NCBI GenBank assembly: GCA_049582805.1
Contig: JBAUUR010000050.1
Span: forward strand, 1-41,588
Direction: 5' to 3'
Length of the DNA stretch: 41,588 bases
DNA from: CAVXFS01 sp049582805
GTDB taxonomy: Bacteria; Pseudomonadota; Gammaproteobacteria; Burkholderiales; Gallionellaceae
Shown here: positions 1 to 7,714 of the stretch, piece by piece
Position numbering within the stretch: position 1 is the stretch's first letter
How the letters are laid out: the number at the start of each line of letters is the position of its first letter
Made by a program: the position numbers and the translations under genes
Notes under the pieces: model-generated
What the model was told of the DNA's origin: nothing
Seen by the model: only the letters and a program-made list of their open reading frames with translations
Databases searched by the model: none

Positions 1-309
1 AGGGGCGCAATCGCGCAAAACGAACTGCACCCGCTCATCCGGATCGTCTGCATCCAGCGGCACGTAGGCATCCCCCGCCTTGAGCACCCCGAGCATTGCC
101 GTTATTGATGCGATGCGATCATTGAACAGGAGCGCAACTCGGGCGGGCGGACGAGCATCCCCCGCCCGCAGCCTGCGGGCGACAGCGCTTGCCGCGGCAT
201 CGAGTTCGGCATAGCTGACCTGCCTGCCCTCACTCTCAATCGCCGTCTTGGCAGGCAAGCGGGCGGCGACCCTCGCGAAGCATGCTCCCACAGACTGCTT
301 AATGTCCAT
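1..309 (-). CDS. Adenylation-domain (NRPS / AMP-binding) protein, N-terminal part only
   Basis: Partial gene that runs off the left edge; only the first 103 codons are present. The reading frame starts at the ATG at 309 (MDIKQSVGACFARV), with an AGGGG ribosome-binding site six bases upstream. The translation has the usual opening of amino-acid adenylation domains: SYAELDAAASAVARRL at about residue 31, then VALLFNDRIASITAMLGVLK followed by GDAYVPLD. That GDAYVPLD pattern is typical of nonribosomal peptide synthetase A domains rather than of acyl-CoA synthetases. There is no condensation domain before it, so this is an initiation-type or stand-alone A domain. It is divergent from asnB and probably activates an amino acid for the neighbouring cluster. 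The substrate code and any carrier or termination domains lie outside the window. Confidence 0.85.
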   Translation of the reverse strand, partial: MDIKQSVGACFARVAARLPAKTAIESEGRQVSYAELDAAASAVARRLRAGDARPPARVALLFNDRIASITAMLGVLKAGDAYVPLDADDPDERVQFVLRDCAP

Positions 310-409
310 GCTGAACCCCCTAGGACTCCAATGCCGTTTCTTTTTGAAACTGACGGTTGTTGTTTCATGGAGTTTGGGCAGTGTTTTTGTCGTTTGGATT
401 CCTGCCCCT

Positions 410-439
410 TTGTGCAACCCGTGGTTAGTGTACTATAAA
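410..439 (+). promoter_or_regulatory. Possible sigma-70 promoter for asnB
   Basis: TTGTGC at 410-415 and TATAAA at 434-439 are separated by 18 bases. They would start transcription about 90 bases before the asnB ATG at 536. The 310-535 gap between the adenylation gene and asnB must hold promoters in both directions; this is the only convincing box pair seen on the plus strand. Based on motif match alone. Confidence 0.3.
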
Positions 440-535
440 CAGCATGCGAATAATTATCGGAAATGAAGTGCGCAAACTGACGTTAGATTGCTTGGGATGC
501 CGGCCGCTTGATCACCCCTCGTCCCAGATCTGGCC

Positions 536-2503
536 ATGTGCGGAATAGCCGGGCTCGTTTCACTTAATGGTGCGCCGCTGGACGGGTCTTCAGCGGTGAT
601 TCACCGCATGACTGACATCCTGGCGCATCGGGGACCTGACGGAGAAGGTCATCATATCGAACCACACGTTCAACTCGGGATGCGGCGGCTGAGTATCATG
701 GATATTGCCGGTGGCGCACAGCCGATGAAAAACGAAAACGGTGACATCTGGGTCATATTCAACGGGGAGATTTACAATTTCAGGAAATTGCGCGAGGAAC
801 TCCTGCGCGACGGTCACAGCATAGAAAGCTGGTGCGACACCGAGATCCTTGTACACCTGTATGAGAAACATGGACTGGATTTCGTGCAACGATTGAAAGG
901 CCAGTTCGCTATCGCGCTCTGGGATCGCAAGCAGCAGAAGCTCGTGCTGGCGCGTGACCGCACCGGCGAGAAGCCTCTGTTCTATACGATCGCCGGCAAT
1001 ATTCTCGCGTTTGCCTCGGAGATCAAGTCCATCCTGTGCCATCCGGCCGTGCCGCGCAGAATAGACTTCCGTGGGCTTGACCAGCTCTTCACCTTCTTCA
1101 TGCCAGTCAATCCACGGACGATGTTCGAAGGAATCCAGAATCTCCCGCCTGGCCATCTGGTCGAGGTATGCAATGGGCAGGTGCATGTGCATAAGTATTG
1201 GGAACCCCCCGTTCCAGACTTGGCGACGTTGCCGGCAGCCAGCGAAGCCGAATGGGTCGGGCACGTACGGAGTGCACTCAGGCAATCTGTCGCGGAGCGG
1301 ATGGTAGCGGATGTCCCGGTCGGCGCCTTTTTGAGCGGCGGCCTCGATTCGTCGGTGATTGCCGCGCTCGCGGCCGAAATATCGCGTGATCGCGTTCGCA
1401 CTTATTCCATATGCCACGAGGACGAATACTACGACGAGGGACGCTATTCCGACATGGTGGCTGCAAAGCTGGGCACGGACCATCATCGCCTGGTGATCGA
1501 GCCGCGCGACATTGCCGACGGGCTTCCGCTCACGGTCTGGCGCGTCGAAGCACCGACCTGCAAGACGTCGAACGCTGCATATATCCAGCTCTATAAACTG
1601 GCGCGGGGGTCCTCCACAGTCATTCTGACCGGAGAGGGCGCAGACGAGGCGCTCGGCGGTTACCCGAACGTGCGGATGATGAAGGTTCTCGAATTCTGCC
1701 GCCGGCATCCGCATCTTCCCGGTGCCAACAGGCTGATGGATCGCCTGTTGCCACCCGGCTCCTCGTTGCGCGTGATGTACTACGAACCCAGGGAACTGGA
1801 CCCGTCCGACCATGCACAAGTCATGGCCAGGTTCGGCTGCATCCCGGCCGACTTGCAGCGCTTCCGCAGTCTGTCCGGACTGAAGTCACGGCTCTTCTCG
1901 GCGGATTGCCGGGCCGCTCTTGCAGACTATTCCGCCGAGGCCGATTTCGCCGAGCATCTGGTCAATCCAGTCCTGGTGCGGGGACGCGATCCGATTCAAC
2001 AGGCGCAATATTTCGAATACCTGCTGAAACTGCCGAACTATCTTCTGATCAATCCGGGCGACCGCGCGGCCATGACCCACTCCGTGGAAAACCGCTGCCC
2101 GTTCCTCGATCATGAATTCATCGAGCTTTGCATGAAGCTGCCGCTCAGGATGCGCGTGCGCGCCCTGAACGAAAAGTATGTGCTTAAGAAAGCCTTTGAG
2201 CGGGACTTGCCGCAGGCGATCACCAAACGCAAGAAGCGTCCCTTTACGACGTTCTATATTTCCTCATTGTTCAGGGGCAACCGGCCCGAATATTTCGATG
2301 ACTTGCTATCCGACTCAGCGATCCGCAATGCGGGTCTGTTCGAGTATGCGGAAGTCGAAAGGATGAAACGCATGCTGGACGATCCCAGCCTCTCCATCGA
2401 AAAGCAGGTGCAACTGGAGATACCGTTCGCGCTGGTGGTTACGGCGCAGCTGTGGCATCAGCAGTTCATTGCGGATTTTGACGCGGATGGTGCGGGGCGG
2501 TGA
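536..2503 (+). CDS. asnB: Asparagine synthase (glutamine-hydrolysing)
   Basis: 655 residues, normal length for the class II amidotransferase AsnB family. The start is fixed by the catalytic Cys2 in MCGIAGLVS, which must be exposed at the N terminus to hydrolyse glutamine. The N-terminal glutaminase domain (about 1-210) has HRGPDGEG and NGEIYN. The C-terminal synthetase domain has the PPi-loop ATP site SGGLDSSVIAALAA at about 267 and the GEGADEALGGY motif. It transfers glutamine-derived ammonia to an ATP-activated carboxylate, usually aspartate. Paralogues of this type are common in exopolysaccharide and natural-product clusters, where they amidate other carboxylates. Its position facing an adenylation-domain gene and a sulfotransferase operon makes such a specialised role likely. 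It is convergent with the methyltransferase at 2532, with 28 bases between their ends. Confidence 0.95.
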   Translation: MCGIAGLVSLNGAPLDGSSAVIHRMTDILAHRGPDGEGHHIEPHVQLGMRRLSIMDIAGGAQPMKNENGDIWVIFNGEIYNFRKLREELLRDGHSIESWCDTEILVHLYEKHGLDFVQRLKGQFAIALWDRKQQKLVLARDRTGEKPLFYTIAGNILAFASEIKSILCHPAVPRRIDFRGLDQLFTFFMPVNPRTMFEGIQNLPPGHLVEVCNGQVHVHKYWEPPVPDLATLPAASEAEWVGHVRSALRQSVAERMVADVPVGAFLSGGLDSSVIAALAAEISRDRVRTYSICHEDEYYDEGRYSDMVAAKLGTDHHRLVIEPRDIADGLPLTVWRVEAPTCKTSNAAYIQLYKLARGSSTVILTGEGADEALGGYPNVRMMKVLEFCRRHPHLPGANRLMDRLLPPGSSLRVMYYEPRELDPSDHAQVMARFGCIPADLQRFRSLSGLKSRLFSADCRAALADYSAEADFAEHLVNPVLVRGRDPIQQAQYFEYLLKLPNYLLINPGDRAAMTHSVENRCPFLDHEFIELCMKLPLRMRVRALNEKYVLKKAFERDLPQAITKRKKRPFTTFYISSLFRGNRPEYFDDLLSDSAIRNAGLFEYAEVERMKRMLDDPSLSIEKQVQLEIPFALVVTAQLWHQQFIADFDADGAGR

Positions 2504-2531
2504 ATGTTGGCTGGAACGTCCCCGCCAGAAC

Positions 2532-3302
2532 TCAATACCACGTTCTGCGAACACGGCTATTTGCATTCCTGCTAAAAACATATCCTATATTCTTGAGAGT
2601 TTCCGTCAGTTGGTTGTCCACCAAAAAGGGTGACAATGACTGTTTAAGATCGGCAGCGAACTCTTCCGCCTTGTCCCCCAGGCTTGCTACGGTTGTGCCG
2701 GGAAAGGCGAATGCCCTTTTGACCACATAGTCCAGCGAAATCACATGACGCTTTTCAAGCACAACCATTCCGCTTCGCCTGAAGTTTGAGTCCGCGAAGA
2801 AATCATCAGGGGTGATATGCGGTTTTTCAGAGCCAGCCCAGTTCCTCCGCACCCGGGTAAATGTGGATTGCCACGGTGACTCGCAGCGCGCAATGCAGAC
2901 CAGTATCTTTCGGTCTTCTGCGAGCAACGCGTCTATCTTCGGGACCGCCTTGCTTGCGTCCAGAAACCAATGCGCCTTGCCAATGGTGACCAGATCAAAC
3001 GGCCCGATGTCCTGTGGCATGTCTTCCACCTTCGAGTGAATCAGGTTGATTTTGAAGCCGTTTGCGTTTGCGTACTGCCTGGCGCTTTCCAGCATCGGCA
3101 ATTCAGTGTCGACGCCTGTCAACGATGCCACATAGGGTGCGAATCCGAATGCCAGCGTTCCAGTTCCGCAGGCAATGTCAAGAAGCCTTTCATGGCCCTT
3201 CAATTCGAGTATTCCGGATGCCCTGGTGAATAGTTCCGGGAAATAAGGTGCCCGAAACTCCCTGTAAGGTATCGAATTCGACCATGTGTCTTTGGATTTC
3301 AT
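2532..3302 (-). CDS. Class I SAM-dependent methyltransferase
   Basis: 256 residues with a Rossmann-type methyltransferase fold. Motif I is LLDIACGTGTLAFGFA at about 40-55, followed by the acidic ribose-binding residue in GVDTE. The central region FDLVTIGKAHWFLD resembles the Methyltransf_11/25 type, including ubiquinone and trans-aconitate methyltransferase-like enzymes. The substrate cannot be read from sequence. The ATG at 3302 follows the stop of the upstream CmoA-like gene (3333) by 30 bases, so the two are probably cotranscribed. No strong Shine-Dalgarno sequence precedes it. By context it could methylate an intermediate of the neighbouring transferase cluster. Function beyond the fold is inference. 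Confidence 0.8.
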   Translation of the reverse strand: MKSKDTWSNSIPYREFRAPYFPELFTRASGILELKGHERLLDIACGTGTLAFGFAPYVASLTGVDTELPMLESARQYANANGFKINLIHSKVEDMPQDIGPFDLVTIGKAHWFLDASKAVPKIDALLAEDRKILVCIARCESPWQSTFTRVRRNWAGSEKPHITPDDFFADSNFRRSGMVVLEKRHVISLDYVVKRAFAFPGTTVASLGDKAEEFAADLKQSLSPFLVDNQLTETLKNIGYVFSRNANSRVRRTWY

Positions 3303-3332
3303 ATAGGTGCAGGGGATATGCGTGTCCGTCGA

Positions 3333-4049
3333 TCAGATTGCCTGCTTGATCGCAAGAAAGCCGGCAAAGAGGTGATTCCGCCAGAAGATCTGGATGTCGT
3401 TGGGGTGAAAGCCGACTTTCTCCAGCGACGAGATAATTTGCGGTTCCGTCCAAAGTTTCAACTTGTTCCGTAAAGATTTTTCCTTCTCGAGAATTTCCTG
3501 TTCGCTGAAACTTTTTCGCTTGTGATCGTAATACATGAAGGTAAGCATATCCTGAATCTTGGAAGACTTTCCCAGTGTTTTCTCCGCCATCACAAACGCC
3601 CCACCGGGGATCATGTTGTCGAAGATATTCTGCATTACCGAACAGCGGTCTTTTTCAGGGATGAATTGCAGGGAAAACAGACTGGTGACGAACGACAGAT
3701 TTTCATACGCGTCAAATGATCGCAAATCGCCCAGTTGGTACTTGATGTTTCTGTCCTCGAGCGCTACCCACTGTTGACTGAACTCCGGCTCTATATCCAC
3801 TCCGAGATAGCGCGCGCCCGGAGTCTTGTCCTGATTGTAGTCGTGTATTCCGCGCAAGAACCTGCCGGTGGAGCAGCCGATATCGAGTACATTGGTCTCG
3901 TTTTCGATGAAGTACTCTGACAGCAGAACGCAATCATTTCTTAGATCCTCATATCCCCTGATGCTTTTTCCAATATGATCATCGAAGTTCTCGGCATAGT
4001 TGGAGAAAGAGAACGGGATGAGGGGCTTATTTTGCGGGGTATGGGACAT
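3333..4049 (-). CDS. CmoA-like methyltransferase-fold protein
   Basis: 238 residues from the ATG at 4049 (MSHTPQNKPL). A longer reading from a TTG at 4106 is less likely. The protein has the SAM motif VLDIGCSTGRFLRG and closely follows the architecture of CmoA, the carboxy-SAM synthase. Shared features are FDDHIGKSIRGY near the N terminus, SLFSLQFIPEKDR, the GGAFVMAEKTLG strand, the YYDHKRKSFSEQEI region and an EKVGFHPNDIQIFWR tail. CmoA makes carboxy-S-adenosyl-methionine from SAM and prephenate for tRNA wobble-uridine modification together with CmoB. No cmoB is nearby, and the gene sits beside a second methyltransferase in an accessory cluster. It may therefore be a paralogue supplying an unusual one-carbon donor, or an ordinary methyltransferase of the same fold. 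Confidence 0.7.
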   Translation of the reverse strand: MSHTPQNKPLIPFSFSNYAENFDDHIGKSIRGYEDLRNDCVLLSEYFIENETNVLDIGCSTGRFLRGIHDYNQDKTPGARYLGVDIEPEFSQQWVALEDRNIKYQLGDLRSFDAYENLSFVTSLFSLQFIPEKDRCSVMQNIFDNMIPGGAFVMAEKTLGKSSKIQDMLTFMYYDHKRKSFSEQEILEKEKSLRNKLKLWTEPQIISSLEKVGFHPNDIQIFWRNHLFAGFLAIKQAI

Positions 4050-4452
4050 ATTTCTGCACCAGGAATATTGCGCGAAGAAGAATCCTTTTTTATTCAAACA
4101 ATTCAACTGCGTTCGATTTTAACAGGTGCAACCGAAAGACCCTACGCGATTAGTGGTTCCCGTCTATCTGTGGCGTCACCCGTTGATCACCGACTCCGGC
4201 ACGTCATGTTGTTTTCGTCTGCCACAAGCTGGCCCCTCATTCGGTTTGTCACAGGGCGAATTGTATGGCCGCAAATCCAGCATCCCGCCGCTAGCCGTGT
4301 GGGGTTTCTTGTCACGTAAAACAGCCTGCTTTGGAGCGCAGGGCTTACGGTGCTGATGTGAAGCGGTCAACGGCAAATGTGGACGGACTGAGCCGGATTT
4401 CCCCCAAAGAAAACCTATTCGGGCGCGGTCCCCATTTTTGCATTTCTCCGTC
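4050..4452. other. Gene-free stretch between two minus-strand genes
   Basis: About 400 bases separate the sulfotransferase stop (4453) from the CmoA-like start (4049). Short open frames exist on both strands, but none has a convincing ribosome-binding site or a recognisable protein. No clear terminator, repeat or RNA gene was seen. A promoter for the two methyltransferases is expected here, and its presence suggests they form a transcription unit separate from the sulfotransferase operon. Confidence 0.5.
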
Positions 4453-5415
4453 TCACCAATCCCAGTTAAAATCCCGCCCCAGATATTCTCCCATTTCCCG
4501 GTTGTGCCGCTGGAAAAATTCGACCAGCTTGGCCCGGGTGTGGGGGGACATGTGCTCTTCCATCCTGCTGGCATTGTGGACGTTCTGGCTGATCGTATGG
4601 TGCGGTACGCCGATGAAATCGCAAATCTCGTCGAATACGGGCTGCGGCGACTTGATAAAGTCTTCCAGACGCACCACGTGCAGTTGCGTGGGGTGGAAAT
4701 GCTGGTGCCAGTTCTTAATGTAGGGCAGGTATAGGCTACGGGTCAGATAGCCAAAGTGGTTTATCCGGCGACTGAAGTATCCTGCGTCCACCTGTTGTCT
4801 GGCTTCCTCGCCGGCCAAACGTTGCCTTTCGAGAGCCAGGGCTTTTTCAAAGTCTTCCACGGGCTCGTTGCCAATGCCCCGCTGGAAACGGTACTGGGAA
4901 TATGCGCGATCTACCGGATTGCGCACCAGCATGATGAGTTTCACATCCGGCCCCAGCACTTCAAGAACCCTCTTCGGGGCATGGGGATGGTCGTAATAGG
5001 TGGGGGAAAAGTCGGCGGTCCATGCATTCCTGCCCGAGAGCCATTCCTTTAACCTGCGCCGTATCCGGGTAGGGAAGTGCGCCCTGTATTCGTCAAGCCG
5101 GTTGGCCGGGATCGAACTGGAATCGAAATAACGGATTTCCTTGTAGAAGGGCGCCATGCAATCGGGGTGGGACGACAGGTGATTCGCCATTGAACTGGTT
5201 CCACATTTGCTGGCCCCGACCAGCAGCACCTCCGGGTAGATGCAGTAGCGGCTGAACGGTTTGCGGAACAGCCGGAACCATGTCTCGGCCGCCTTTCGTA
5301 TTTTGCGCTTGCTGGTTCTCGCGTCGGGGTATAGCGAAGCGATGGTGCGGGCGACACTTCGGAAAGGCTGCGCGTATCGTTCCGAGATTTCGTCCTGCCG
5401 GTACTTCTGGCTCAT
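4453..5415 (-). CDS. PAPS-dependent sulfotransferase
   Basis: 320 residues. The start is taken at the ATG at 5415 because it overlaps the upstream gene's stop as ATGA; a longer in-frame reading to 5460 is not needed. The 5'-phosphosulfate loop is LLVGASKCGTSSM, about residue 65. The 3'-phosphate-binding segment is LIMLVRNPVDRAYSQYRFQR, with the conserved Arg and Ser. This is the heparan/NDST-like Sulfotransfer_1 family, which moves sulfate from PAPS to a hydroxyl or amine of a sugar, lipid or small molecule. No signal peptide is visible, so it is probably cytoplasmic or membrane-peripheral. It is the last gene of the compact run 9889-4453, and two other sulfotransferase domains are encoded upstream. 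The acceptor is unknown. Confidence 0.88.
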   Translation of the reverse strand: MSQKYRQDEISERYAQPFRSVARTIASLYPDARTSKRKIRKAAETWFRLFRKPFSRYCIYPEVLLVGASKCGTSSMANHLSSHPDCMAPFYKEIRYFDSSSIPANRLDEYRAHFPTRIRRRLKEWLSGRNAWTADFSPTYYDHPHAPKRVLEVLGPDVKLIMLVRNPVDRAYSQYRFQRGIGNEPVEDFEKALALERQRLAGEEARQQVDAGYFSRRINHFGYLTRSLYLPYIKNWHQHFHPTQLHVVRLEDFIKSPQPVFDEICDFIGVPHHTISQNVHNASRMEEHMSPHTRAKLVEFFQRHNREMGEYLGRDFNWDW

Positions 5416-6602
5416 GCGGAGGATTCCTCTACCCATTCGTTTCCGGCGCGGCGCATCCATCTCACATTGGCAGGGGGCGCCAGATTTTTGCGGTCAGCGC
5501 CGGTCAGATTGACCAGCACAGTTTCGTGAAGCGGAAAATCATTGGAACGTACTTGCTCGATCAAGCCAGCCAGTGCTGTGGAAGCGGAAAAACAGGGCGA
5601 AACGCCCTCGAGTTCCTCGACCATGCGCCTTGCCTCGCGTATCTCCTCCTCGCTTACTGAAATGATGTTGCCGCCGCTTTCCTTGACAATATGATGCACG
5701 TACGGATAAGCGCGAGTCGGATTGCCCCTCAGTATGGCTTCAGCAATCCCTGCCGGCTTGGGCACAATATGGCGCGGCTGGATGGTCTCACATCCCTCTG
5801 CAAATGCCTGTGCCATGGGGGAACAACTCTGTTGCTGGACACACAGCGTCTTCGGTATCCGGTCTATGCGTTTCATCCGGTATAGTTCCCGCGCTCCCTT
5901 GTAGCACCCGTATACGCCCATCGCGCTGGACACGGCCTGCACATACCAGTCTATTGGTTGTTCAACCTGTTCGCTTGCCTCCAGAAAGGCCAGCTTCAGA
6001 CCTTCCCTGCGTCCGAGATTGAAGAAACCGCGCTCTGAAACCAGTCCATGCTGCTTGGCATAGGTGCCGGAGAACTCAAACGCGTCCACAAAACTGGCGT
6101 CATGCAGGCAGAAATTCACCACTTGCGTATGGTTTGCATAGTTAACGCGCGGTAAAAAATGTTCGGCAGTGAACAGATAAAGACTCATGTCCGGATGTGC
6201 CTTGATGGCATAGGCGTAGGCAGTCGAACTGTTGCCCGTGGAAGAAGTGCAGAAGGTGCGGACCCCGCACTCCCGCAGGAAGGCCAGCGATACCGCCGCC
6301 ATGCGATCCTTGGTTGAGCAGGTAGACAGAACAGTTTCATTTTTCAGATACAGGTTCGGCATATGCAGATAGTCACCCAGGCGCCTGGCATGGATGGTCG
6401 GTGTATATCCCGTATCGGCAGGCAATCGATCATGCAATTCCCGTATCGGCAACAGATCGGCAAAGCGCACGTAGGGATTGGGTGAGTCGTGCAACTCGAC
6501 CTTGTCGAGGTCATACTCGACATCCACCATTCCGCCGCATTCGCAGAAAGGCTGGAATGCCTCGCGTGGAGGTTTGCCGCAAGTCGTGCAGAATTGGCGC
6601 AT
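5412..6602 (-). CDS. Threonine-synthase-like PLP enzyme
   Basis: 396 residues; start ATG at 6602 with AGGAAAGAA just upstream. The N terminus has a zinc-ribbon-like cluster (CTTCGKPP, then FCECGG). Next comes the PLP fold II core: LKNETVLSTCSTKDRM, where the lysine of STKDR should be the Schiff-base lysine, and the phosphate-binding loop TSSTGNSSTAYA. The closest housekeeping relative is threonine synthase, which turns O-phosphohomoserine into threonine. The usual NPTGSFKDR site is replaced by LSTCSTKDR, and the gene is embedded in an accessory operon, so a changed substrate is likely, for example beta/gamma-replacement or elimination on another amino acid. Seven bases separate it from the upstream FAD gene, and it overlaps the downstream sulfotransferase. 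Confidence 0.8.
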   Translation of the reverse strand: MRQFCTTCGKPPREAFQPFCECGGMVDVEYDLDKVELHDSPNPYVRFADLLPIRELHDRLPADTGYTPTIHARRLGDYLHMPNLYLKNETVLSTCSTKDRMAAVSLAFLRECGVRTFCTSSTGNSSTAYAYAIKAHPDMSLYLFTAEHFLPRVNYANHTQVVNFCLHDASFVDAFEFSGTYAKQHGLVSERGFFNLGRREGLKLAFLEASEQVEQPIDWYVQAVSSAMGVYGCYKGARELYRMKRIDRIPKTLCVQQQSCSPMAQAFAEGCETIQPRHIVPKPAGIAEAILRGNPTRAYPYVHHIVKESGGNIISVSEEEIREARRMVEELEGVSPCFSASTALAGLIEQVRSNDFPLHETVLVNLTGADRKNLAPPANVRWMRRAGNEWVEESSA

Positions 6603-6609
6603 TTCTTTC

Positions 6610-7707
6610 CTAAGATAGGTACATGTTTATGGGCATCCTGGTTTCGCCGTCAAGGATTATCTCCGAGATGGCTTGGCCGACCCCGGTGCAGAGTAGCATC
6701 CCCTTGATGCCTCCACCATTGGCAACATAGGCATTCCCCCAGCCCGGCACTCGCCCAACTAGGGGCAGTCCGGATGGACTCATCGGGCGCAGTGAGGCGG
6801 CATGTTCCAGGAGGACAGCCTGCCTGACCGCAGGCATGATCCGTGCGGCAGCTTCCAGCAGATGAAGCCGGCCCGCCTCGGTGGGTGTTTCATCGAACCC
6901 GGCGTGTTCCCTGGTCACGCCGATCCAACATTCATCACGCCCACGACGGTAGAGGGAGATCATCCCGCGCGTGAAATCATACTGCAGTCCCTCGCCCGGA
7001 AGCCGCATGCGCAGCATTTCGCCCTTGACCGGCATCACGGGTTGGTCGAAGCCCAGCCATTTCCGTGTTTCGCCCACCCAGGGGCCGGTGGCAAGAACAA
7101 CCGCATCACAGGCGATGGTGCCGTCCGGAGTGCGCACACCGATAACCCGGTCATCCGCTGTTTCCAGACCGATCACTTTGTTGCGCAACAGCGTGGCGCC
7201 AGATCTTGCAGCGCCCTCGGCAAGTGCGCGATTAAACGCATGGCTGTTTACCGACATGTTGCCTTCCACCAGCAAGCCCGCGACAACTTCACTTGACAAA
7301 CGCGGATCGAGTCGCAAAATCGCGTCCGCATCCAGTCCGGATGCCGACAAACCTGGTACGCCCTCAAATGCCTTTGCGGCTGCCTCTAGCCCCTTGCGCT
7401 CCGGCTCATCGAAAGCCAGAAGGATGCGTTTGACAGGCTGCAGATCGTAATCTGCACAACCAAGATCAGCCAACTCTGCAGCCAGTGCCAGATGCAACTG
7501 TAATGACTTGAGTGCAAATGACACGAGTTCTGGCGGCGAACCATGGATCGGATTGAGATTGCCTGGATTCTTGCCTGACGCATGATCGCCAAAATCGTCG
7601 CGTTCGATCAATGTCGTCCTTGCTCCGCGCTTGGCAAGTTGAAAGGCAGTGGCGCAACCGAACACTCCTCCTCCAATCACAACTACGGATAATGAGACGG
7701 ATTTCAT
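6610..7707 (-). CDS. FAD-dependent amino-acid-oxidase-like oxidoreductase (DAO family)
   Basis: 365 residues. The N-terminal dinucleotide-binding fingerprint is VVVIGGGVFGCATAFQLAKR, followed by TLIERDDFG. A second conserved region, VVLATGPWVG, lies mid-protein, and the C-terminal GLPLVGRVPGWGNAYVANG segment closes the FAD site. This is the DadA/glycine oxidase/sarcosine oxidase superfamily, which oxidises the C-N bond of amino acids or amines. The protein lacks a signal peptide and is probably cytosolic. It lies seven bases after the GT2/sulfotransferase fusion gene and seven bases before the threonine-synthase-like gene. This argues that it acts on the same amino-acid intermediate, for example as an imine- or keto-forming step. 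The substrate is inferred only from context. Confidence 0.85.
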   Translation of the reverse strand: MKSVSLSVVVIGGGVFGCATAFQLAKRGARTTLIERDDFGDHASGKNPGNLNPIHGSPPELVSFALKSLQLHLALAAELADLGCADYDLQPVKRILLAFDEPERKGLEAAAKAFEGVPGLSASGLDADAILRLDPRLSSEVVAGLLVEGNMSVNSHAFNRALAEGAARSGATLLRNKVIGLETADDRVIGVRTPDGTIACDAVVLATGPWVGETRKWLGFDQPVMPVKGEMLRMRLPGEGLQYDFTRGMISLYRRGRDECWIGVTREHAGFDETPTEAGRLHLLEAAARIMPAVRQAVLLEHAASLRPMSPSGLPLVGRVPGWGNAYVANGGGIKGMLLCTGVGQAISEIILDGETRMPINMYLS

Positions 7708-7714
7708 GCAGTGT

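Noticed and set aside
590..1819. Long open frame (409 codons) antisense to asnB
   Set aside because: It lies wholly opposite the well-conserved asnB, has no recognisable domain, and reflects the codon bias of the real gene.
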